DNA from: Adenophora triphylla var. japonica
Taxonomy: Eukaryota; Streptophyta; Magnoliopsida; Asterales; Campanulaceae
Direction: 5' to 3'
DNA: 64,000 nucleotides
NCBI GenBank assembly: GCA_022495995.1
Contig: JAFEMH010002499.1
Coordinates: forward strand, 248,001-312,000
Shown: positions 57,277 to 64,000 of the stretch, in pieces
Position numbering within the stretch: the stretch's first letter is position 1
Layout: the number at the start of each line of letters is the position of its first letter
The notes under the pieces: generated by a model
Told to the model about the DNA's origin: nothing
What the model saw: the letters and a program-made list of their open reading frames with translations, nothing else
Databases searched by the model: none
Position numbers and translations under genes: made by a program

Positions 57277-58100
57277 GTTTCTTCTTTAGAATCCTGCTGG
57301 GGATGAGCGTTCGGGCTTACCTTGATGGCCGAAGAGGGATTGTTGTGCGGGCTTACCTTGACGGCCGCTGAGGTGGGACGATCGGGCTTACGACTGGCGG
57401 CGTGGGAAGTGAACGATGGTGAAAACCACTAGAAATTTTAACGTCGGGAGACAGAATTGTAACTGGAATGTCCGGAGACATGATTGAGCGTTTGAATGTC
57501 AAACGTCAACTGGGGATTGAATTTAACGTCTGGAGACGAGATTGTAACTGGAATGTCCGGAGACATGATTGAGCGTTTGAATGTCAAACGTCAACTGAGG
57601 ATTGAATTTAACGTCTGGAGACGAGATTGTAACTGGAATGTCCGGAGACATGATTGAGCGTTTGAATGTCAAACGTCAACTGGGGATTGAATTTAATGTC
57701 TGGAGACGGGCGTTAGTGAAAACTAACTGGGAATTTAACGTCTGGAGACGAGCGTTAGTGAGAACTAACTGGAAATTTAACGTCTGGAGACGAGCGTTAG
57801 TGAAAACTAACTGGGAATTTAACGTCTGGAGACGAGCGTTAGTGAAAACTAACTGGGAATTTAAAGTCTGGAGACGAAACGTTAGTGAAAACTAACTGAA
57901 ATTTAACGTCTAGAGATGAGCGTTAGTGAAAACTAACTGGGAATTTAATTTCTGGAGACGAGATTTAGTGAAAACTAACTAGGAATTGATCCTCGGGGGA
58001 TGGAGTGTTAGAAATGTCTAACTGGGGGAAAATTTTACACTTTTGGTGGCCAAAAGGGGTAAAATTGAAACTGTGAAAAGCTGAGGGGCCAAAGTGGCAA
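57277..58100 (-). repeat. Ogre 3' non-coding region, continued, with two minisatellites
   Basis: After the right TSD the Ogre region goes on. Between 57440 and 57690, three units hold GAGCGTTTGAATGTCAAACGTCAACTG plus GGAGACGAGATTGTAACTGGAATGTCCGGAGACATGATT. From 57690 to 57970, about seven units of ~42 bp read TTTAACGTCTGGAGACGAGCGTTAGTGAAAACTAACTGGGAA. The frame at 57602-57895 follows the repeat and is not a gene. The GAGCGTTTGAATGTCAAACGTC word also occurs in the Ogre LTRs. Confidence 0.75.
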
Positions 58101-58122
58101 GGAATCTTTCTGGTGCAGCAAG

Positions 58123-58136
58123 AGTCCGGCCGGACT
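58123..58136 (+). promoter_or_regulatory. Palindrome AGTCCGGCCGGACT upstream of the PMD gene
   Basis: This perfect 14-bp palindrome lies 163 bp before the PMD ATG. The following TTGGA also matches the LTR copy at 48175-48193. The same word is found in both Ogre LTRs upstream of their TATA boxes and at 61429-61442. Confidence 0.6.
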
Positions 58137-58285
58137 TGGACCGAATTTGACCAGATTCAAATCAACACCAAGGCCGACGCAAACCAGTCCATTTCCCCCA
58201 TTAATTACGACGAGAGGGAGAGAAAAGAGAGAAAATTTTCACCCCAAATTGTGAGGTTTGCTCATATTTGCAAGGGAAAATCAAC

Positions 58286-61082
58286 ATGGAAGGTGATTTG
58301 GAACCAATGGCTCGTCATGGAAGGACCGATGACGAAAGAACGTGGTTGGTTCGGACCATTCGAACCACTACCTTTCCATTGAATCCGGCGGAGTTCTACC
58401 CGGCTAGGGAGAACCACAAATCCAAAGGAGGGATCGAGAGACAAGTAAGCTTCCTTCAAATTCCATTAATTTTAAGAATGTGCATTCTTTAAATGTTAGA
58501 AATTTGACTAGGAATGAGCTAGTTATTTTGGTGCTTGAATTGGGGCTTTTGACTTTGCTATGAACTTTTGTCGAAATTGACTAGAGTGTTGTTCAATTGA
58601 CACCATGGGTAGATGACATAAAAATTTTGGTTGCAAAATTCCATGCCTAAATGTGCTTTTCGAATTTAAAGCATGTTTAAATCGGGACGGAGTGAATTTT
58701 CAAAAATGTTCGAAAGGATTTGAAAGTTCCGAATTCGACGGAATTTTCTAAGGGTTTTGAAAGTTCCAGATTAGACGGAGTTTTCGAAATGTTTGGAAAG
58801 TTCCGGATTCGACGAAGTTTTAGAAATGCTTTGAAAGTTCCGAATTCGACGGAGTTTTCGAAATGCTTTGAAAGTTTCGGATTCGATGGAGTTTTCGAAA
58901 TGCTTTGAAAGTTCCGGATTCGACGGAGATTTCGAAGTGCTTTGAAAGTTCCGGATTCGACGGAGTTTTCGAAGGGATGGAAATATTTTAGGAAATGAAT
59001 GAGAACTGTATCTGCATTGCATTCTTTTGACATACGTTCGTGCACTCTGTTGATGTCGTTTACGTACTTAACGTATTCCTGTCTTGTTCACCTGCAGGGG
59101 CGAGGGATGGTTGATGTTCGTAACCAGAAGAGTCGGGGAGCCTTTGAGGCAGTGCGAGCGCGGTGGGAGATATTCCCGGACGAGGCTCGAGACGGAGAGA
59201 GGAGTCCACGACAGTTGGTGATCGACTCCGGATTGGCTGGATTTATCAGTGCGGTAGCTGCGATAGCTGCGACGCAGAGGGCCAGGTCCATGTACGTAGC
59301 TCTGAGCGAGTACTGGTGGGATACGACCCACACTTTTCATTTCAGATGGGGGGAGGCGACGGTGACTCCCACTGACTTTGCCGCTATCACTGGGTTGCCG
59401 ACCTATGGCAACGCGCTGGTGTGGGTGGACGGTTATACCCCGGGGCAGTTGTCGGAGCTACTGGGTTTCGATATTACCGATGCCAGGGGCTTAGGTATCC
59501 GGTACAGGCCGATGGAGAGGCATCTGCAGACGGGTATTACTGATTATTTGGATGGGTCTCTGAGGATGACCGCGGAGCGCCTGGCTCGAGGGTTTCTATG
59601 GTTCGCGTTGTCAGCGACTCTGTTCTCGACTTCTGACACGTCCTGTCACTTCCCTCTGCTAGGGTCGCTGACAGATCTAGATGCCGTGAGGGGGTATGCA
59701 TGGGGGGAGGCTGGACTGGCCGAGCTCTATCACTCCATGGACAGGTTCTCGCGGGGAGAGGAGAACTCCTTGAACTGTTTCTCGTTTGCTTTGGATGTAA
59801 GTTCACGTCTTTTTCTCTTCCTTGTCTCATTTATGTACTCGTATGTATCTGCTCTATAGCTGACATAACTTTCCATTTGCTTGACAGGTCTGGTGCTATG
59901 AGGTGTTCAGTCCGCAGCAGTGGGATATTAGGGAGGCGTACCGATCCCTGTTCCCCACCATGTTGTCTTGGCAGAAGAGGGCAAAGAAGGCGGTGTCATC
60001 GAGGGTGGGTACTCGACTGTTATACGAGGAGGTGTCTCTGGCCCTGAGCTGGGAGTTCTTCGAGCGGATCCAGCTGACCTGGTGGAGTCGGTTCCACATG
60101 GGCGTGGTTCAGGTTTCTAGTGAGGTTACGCAGCGGCGGAAGCTCTTGGTGGGACTTCACTGCGATGCGATGTATCTGGGAGAGAGGGTGACCCGTCAGC
60201 CTGGCCCGGGGTCCCTTCCGATGGTGTCGGTGGATCCGCCTCTGCGCATGCAGCATCCTTTGTCGATGCCGATGGAGGAGTTGGAGAGGTATAGACAGGG
60301 TGTGTTCTATACCGAGTACGTCACAGTGGGAGCCGACTACGACACTTTCTTGAGGATGAGGCTGAGGAGCCCGCAGGTGCAGCACAGGGAGGGCGAGGGC
60401 CCTGGATATCCCCGAGATCTCCCGCTCCCACGTGCTAGGTTGGCGTACGAGGGGCTGGATGGTTCGCGCAGGCGACTGGTGATCCCGATCCCGGAGGAGC
60501 AGAGACCACAGTACAGGGTTGACCCCAATACTTCGGTGAGCACCTTTTAAATTTCTGCATTTGATAGTAGCATTCTGCAAATGTTGCATCTGTACTTTCT
60601 GCTTGTCTTTTGATGGCTTTCCTGGTTCGCAGGTGTCTGGCCGTACGTACAATGAGGCGGTGAGACAGTTGGACGGGTGGGCCAACTACGCTAGGAGGCT
60701 CGTGGAGTTCCTGAGGTGCAGTTCCCGGAGGAGCGTGGATGTCCGTGAGCGGAGGCCGTCTAGGCCGAGAGGTTCGTCTGCTCCCACGGCTGGTGGAGAG
60801 GACTTTGCGCAGGGATTTGGCCAGTTTGCGGGCGGAACGGCTGGGTTTGGAGCTCATCCTCCTTCGCACTTGGGGCACGAGAGGGGAGAGTCCTCGAGTT
60901 CGCAGGCGCAGAGGAGCCCTTTCGCGTATTCCCGCCTGGAGGAATTCGGAGATTATCTGTTTTCGACAGATCCGACAGCTGCGGAGCAGCCAAGGCCGAG
61001 TGCTCGGATAACGAGCAGGACTCGGAGTAGTCCTTCTTTATTGTTTTTAGACAAAATGTATGTATTGTCCGGAACAATTTGA
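58286..61082 (+). CDS. Plant mobile domain (PMD) protein, four exons, intact
   Basis: Exons 58286-58444, 59098-59796, 59888-60535 and 60633-61082 join to 651 aa. All three introns have GT/AG ends and are phase 0. Exon 1 (residues 1-53) is basic. Exon 2 (54-286) has SEYWWDTTHTFHFRWGE (about 123-139), ITGLPTYG (150-157), DLDAVRGYAWGEAGLAELY (246-264) and ends FSFALD, read on in exon 3 (287-502) as VWCYEVF. These blocks are the PMD ('aminotransferase-like', PF10536) fold. Exon 4 (503-651) is a low-complexity S/R/G-rich tail. PMD proteins include MAIN/MAIL1 of Arabidopsis and many transposon-borne copies; their chemistry is unknown. The gene is antisense to the flanking Ogre 3' LTR, GC-rich against AT-rich neighbours and unbroken among decayed elements. 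The exon 1 start is the best in-frame ATG; M at 58268 is also in frame. AATAAA signals lie near 61192-61202. Confidence 0.82.
58683..58975 (+). repeat. ~37-bp minisatellite inside PMD intron 1
   Basis: About eight units of GTTTTCGAAATGCTTTGAAAGTTCCGGATTCGACGGA fill much of intron 1 (58445-59097). Apparent ORFs on both strands follow the repeat and are not genes. The unit contains TTCGAA and is AT/GC mixed, unlike the exons. Confidence 0.9.
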
Positions 61083-61568
61083 CTTGAACTGTATTTGAAA
61101 AGGCGCCCTTGGGGCGGAACCTGTACTTCGCATATCTATTTAGTGATTACCTTCTTTTTATTTTAGCAAATAAGCAAGTAGGTTGATCAAAAATAAATAA
61201 AATGAAGCATGCATAAAAAATTGAACGGGTCAAAAATTATGCCTATATGTACTGATTATTAATTAATTGCACTGTTGCACGAGCCCGGGGCGGAAGGGAT
61301 GTTGGCTTTGGTTAATTGAAACCAGGGGTAGCACGCAGATTCATAAAGGCATGAACAGGGATTTGTTTGGAATTGTTTCCAATTTAGGAGCAGCTATCTG
61401 CAGAGTTGACAAAGTCAACTGCAGGGAGAGTCCGGCCGGACTGAGGATGAAATTTCAGAGTCTTTTAAATTGCAGTTTCAGCTTTGCAATTCGTAAGAAC
61501 CTGCGCATTTGCTTTGATCAGTTGGCTGAATTTCTTTCAAATTTCTAAGGCTTCCTTCACTTTTTGTC
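61083..61568. other. PMD 3' region and upstream region of a second plus-strand gene
   Basis: AATAAA-rich sequence to about 61205, then GC-richer sequence with the imperfect palindrome GCAGAGTTGAC-AAA-GTCAACTGCAG (61401-61425) and AGTCCGGCCGGACT at 61429-61442. No complete gene. Confidence 0.55.
61429..61442 (+). promoter_or_regulatory. Palindrome AGTCCGGCCGGACT upstream of the 61569 ORF
   Basis: A perfect copy of the LTR/PMD palindrome, 140 bp before the ATG at 61569, a spacing close to that before the PMD gene. Confidence 0.55.
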
Positions 61569-61682
61569 ATGGCTCCCTTTCCTAAGCTATCGTCTCGGAT
61601 GCAAGAGCGATACTTGGAATTTTTTTTGTCGTGGGTACGGAACCACACGAGGCAGAACAAAGGGTTTTTCGAAGGCTGTTAC
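61569..61682 (+). pseudogene. Start of an unknown gene, cut by an Ogre LTR
   Basis: MAPFPKLSSRMQERYLEFFL then SWVRNHTRQNKGFFEGCY reads up to the LTR start (TGTAAG) at 61683; beyond it the frame is LTR sequence. The ATG context (GTCATGGCT) is good. I recognise no family. It may be a second gene of the same minus-oriented Ogre element, broken by insertion. Confidence 0.4.
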
Positions 61683-63963
61683 TGTAAGTACCCAAATCTG
61701 AATCGTCAAAATCCGTTAAAAGTTAACCGGAACCCGTTAAGTTCCCCGTTCTCGAGTCAACGAGACATCCCGGGATTGCCCGTGCATCTCGACGTCAAAG
61801 CGTACTCAACACACGTTATCACGCGTAAAAGTACAGCTTTCCCCGAAAAACATACTTTTCGGGGTCTTCCGGGATTCGATTTCCCATTTTCGAGCGTCTC
61901 GACCTTCCGGAGGTCATAACTCCCTCATACGAACTCCGTTTTGGGCCCACCACATATCAAATCGAACGCGAGAACAAGATCTACGCATATAGCCAGTTCA
62001 ATTAGGAAAAATAGCCAATTTCAGGTACAGTCTGGCCGGACTGTTTTACAAAAATCAAAACGTGTCCAAGACGTGTCAAATTCAAGGCCAAATGACCAAA
62101 ATATCCCCAAATGCAAGAGAGGTCCGGCCGGACTCTTTTCGCAAGGTAGAAACCCATCAGGCTAAGCAAAGAAGCTTCCTCCCCAAGACATCTTCTTCCT
62201 CCCCAAGTATTTTTCTCCCTCCTCCAAGTATTTCACCCTATAAATACTCCCCCCTCCTCATTTTCCTACACCAATTTCCTCCTCTCTCCACCCCAAGCTC
62301 CTAGGCTTGTCTTTCTTCCGCTCTTCGGGGGCCCTCGTGCTACTCGTCGGCGGAATTCTCTACTCTTCGGGGGCCCTCGTGCTACTCGTTGGTAGATTCT
62401 GATCGTAGGCTAAACCGACACAAGTTGAAACGCTGCCCAAATTCCTAGGTTTCTAAGCACCAAATAAAAGGGGAAACTCTGCCCAAACACTTCCGAAACA
62501 CCTTTCAAACACCTTTTCATATCCCGTATATGCCCACCTAGCCAAAGGAGCCGACCCTAGCCATAGGTAGCTCCCTCTCTCACTCTCAAAATGTAGACGT
62601 CACCGTCTAACAGGGTCCGATACGTTTTAGTCCTTGATCCTCTTCTCTTCCCGTAAGAGAAGTAATCTCGGGTTAAAATGGCGTTCTGACCCCGTTCCGT
62701 TACTTTTTATGACATTTACAATTCCGGATCGTTTGATCCGTCGATCGTCATTTACTTTTCATGTCATTTACCAATTCCGAATCGTTTGATCCGTCGATCA
62801 TCATTTACTTTCATGTCATTTACCAATTCCGGACCGTTTGATCCGTCGAACGTCATTTACTTTCATGCAACTTTACAATTCCGAGTCGTTTGGCTCGTCG
62901 ATCGTACTTTACAATTCCGAGTCGTTTGGCTCGTCGATCGTACTTTACGATTCCGGATCGTTTGATTCCGTCAATACCGCACTTTAAATACTGTCATTTA
63001 CAAGTCCGAGCCGTATGGATCGTGATAGTATTTACCTTTCAAAAGTCCGAGTCGCAACCTGATTCGTTGATTGCATGTCATTTAATACGTTTTTTCCGTA
63101 AAATCGTTAACAATGTAATGCCCGGTTCAAAACCGGAGTTCGACATTCGAACTCTCTTTCAAAACGCGCAAAATGACGTTTGGCATCCGAACGCTCATCT
63201 TCAAACTTAAAGCCGCCATTTGACATTCAAAATCATTTAATGCTTTTTTCCCGTAAAATCGCTAACAATGTAATGCCCGGTTCAAAACCAAAAGTTCGTC
63301 ATTCGAACTCCTTTACAAACTCAAAACCGACGTTTGCTACGCAAACGCTCATTTCCGTCTCAAAACCGACATTTGCCACGCAAACACTCATTCCGTCTCA
63401 AAACCGACGCTAGCCATGCAAACGCTCATTTCCGTCTCAAAACCGACGTTTGCCACGCAAACGCTCATTTCTGTCTCAAAACCGACGTTTGACATTCAAA
63501 CGCTCGCCTTTTCAAACAAGTCACCTAATCAACGTTTGACATTCAAACTAAGATTAAGCTTGTCATTCAAGCCCCCATTTCAAAATATAAATACACACAC
63601 ACACACACGATTTCGAGAAAGGTAGAAAGACTAGTCATACGAGGCGTTTCGGGTGATCTCGTAATACTCTTCCCGAAACGTAACGTGACCTCCGAACCTA
63701 ACAATCTCTGGTACTCAAAAAGCTTTTTACTCATTTTTGCTACCAATAAAAATGACCCCCTGTTTTCAAAGCCTTTTCCTAAGTTTTTGCTACCAATAAA
63801 AACGACACCATTTTCAACCTAAAGCCGTTTCTCAACGTTTGGGCTCAAAATACAAAACCGCGTGGCGACTCCTCATTCCTTCCCAAAAAGCGAGGTTTCA
63901 GACACCAACCCTCCGCGAAAGACAACCGCGTTTCGCGCCCGCGCGAAATCCCGGGTAATTTCA
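61683..63963 (+). repeat. Ogre/Tat-type LTR, plus orientation (5' LTR)
   Basis: It runs from TGTAAGTACCC to GGGTAATTTCA and is inverted relative to 46434-48584. Palindromes AGTCTGGCCGGACT (62029-62042) and GTCCGGCCGGAC (62122-62133) precede TATA box TATAAATA (62239-62246). The downstream half repeats ATTCCGGATCGTTTGATCCGTCGATCGTCATTTAC words and CAAAACCGACGTTTGCCACGCAAACGCTCATTTCCGTCT units. ORFs within are repeat-driven. Confidence 0.88.
63592..63608 (+). repeat. (AC)n microsatellite in LTR
   Basis: Inverted counterpart of the (GT)n in the left LTR. Confidence 0.9.
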
Positions 63964-63965
63964 GT

Positions 63966-63984
63966 TGGCGACTCCGCTGGGGAC
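63966..63984 (+). other. Primer-binding site, Ogre type
   Basis: TGGCGACTCCGCTGGGGAC starts two bases after the LTR end. It is the PBS word I know from Ogre-type elements (tRNA-Arg). The element's body lies beyond the window. Confidence 0.85.
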
Positions 63985-64000
63985 TTGGATACTTTTTCAA

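Noticed and set aside
57602..57895. 97-aa ORF with repeated FNVWRRALVKTNWE units
   Set aside because: It follows a 42-bp minisatellite (a multiple of 3), so openness is automatic.
59537..60878. Long minus-strand and off-frame ORFs across the PMD gene (for example 60020-60685, 60435-60878)
   Set aside because: They are shadows of GC-rich exons, have no domain, cross splice sites and change frame. The plus-strand exons explain the coding signal.
46434..63963. Whole region as one giant fold-back transposon with 2-kb inverted ends
   Set aside because: The ends are true LTRs with a polypurine tract on one and a PBS on the other. The left flank CTAGG and the right flank do not form a TSD.

Overview
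This is plant nuclear DNA, most likely from a eudicot: it is AT-rich, with plant-type LTR retrotransposons, Stowaway MITEs (CTCCCTCCGTCCC ends) and a plant mobile domain (PMD) gene. I see no rRNA, tRNA, bacterial or organellar genes and no clear single-copy host gene. Nearly everything is transposable-element sequence, much of it nested, and several insertions can be bounded exactly by their target-site duplications (TSDs). All positions and differences were read by eye.

1-17 kb: an old, decayed Ty3/gypsy element of the Tat type lies on the + strand. It keeps relics of gag, protease, RT, RNase H, a second RNase H-like part and integrase (1084-8970). A ~60-bp tandem array follows (9110-9905), then an antisense gene relic resembling the 'putative gypsy-type transposon' family with its own TATA box (10370-13414), then a 3' LTR from about 13668. 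An Athila-like LTR cuts into gag at 1083. A second Athila-like non-autonomous element (2997-5708, - strand, TSD acagt) splits pol. A 2.4-kb fold-back Mutator-like element (14315-16740, 9-bp TSD catatattt) splits the LTR and itself carries Stowaways.

17-27.7 kb: AT-rich DNA without genes, dense in Stowaway MITEs, with Helitron-like mini-elements and a 1.3-kb element (8-bp TSD) filled by a ~137-bp tandem repeat.

27.7-43.4 kb: a Ty1/copia element (27745-43430, TSD catat). Its gag is split by a hAT-like element (28825-30183, TSD gcttcaag). Its RT/RNase H is split by a second copia (33278-41579, TSD tgagc) that has nearly identical LTRs but a ruined coding region.

43.4-46.4 kb: AT-rich DNA containing one captured exon of a heavy-metal-associated (HIPP-type) gene, with intact splice signals.

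46.4-64 kb: an Ogre/Tat-type LTR on the - strand (46434-48584) and one on the + strand followed by an Ogre-type primer site (61683-63984). Between them lie Ogre 3' non-coding DNA with minisatellites, a young nearly intact copia (49308-57276, TSD gtttc), and an intact four-exon PMD gene (58286-61082; 651 aa, all introns phase 0). The PMD gene is antisense to the left Ogre LTR, in the same relative place as the antisense gene of the first Tat element.

The most unusual theme is GC-rich palindromes. Each LTR family with a readable promoter has its own palindromic word, repeated just upstream of the TATA box. The Ogre word AGTCCGGCCGGACT also lies upstream of the PMD gene and of a second, interrupted plus-strand gene.
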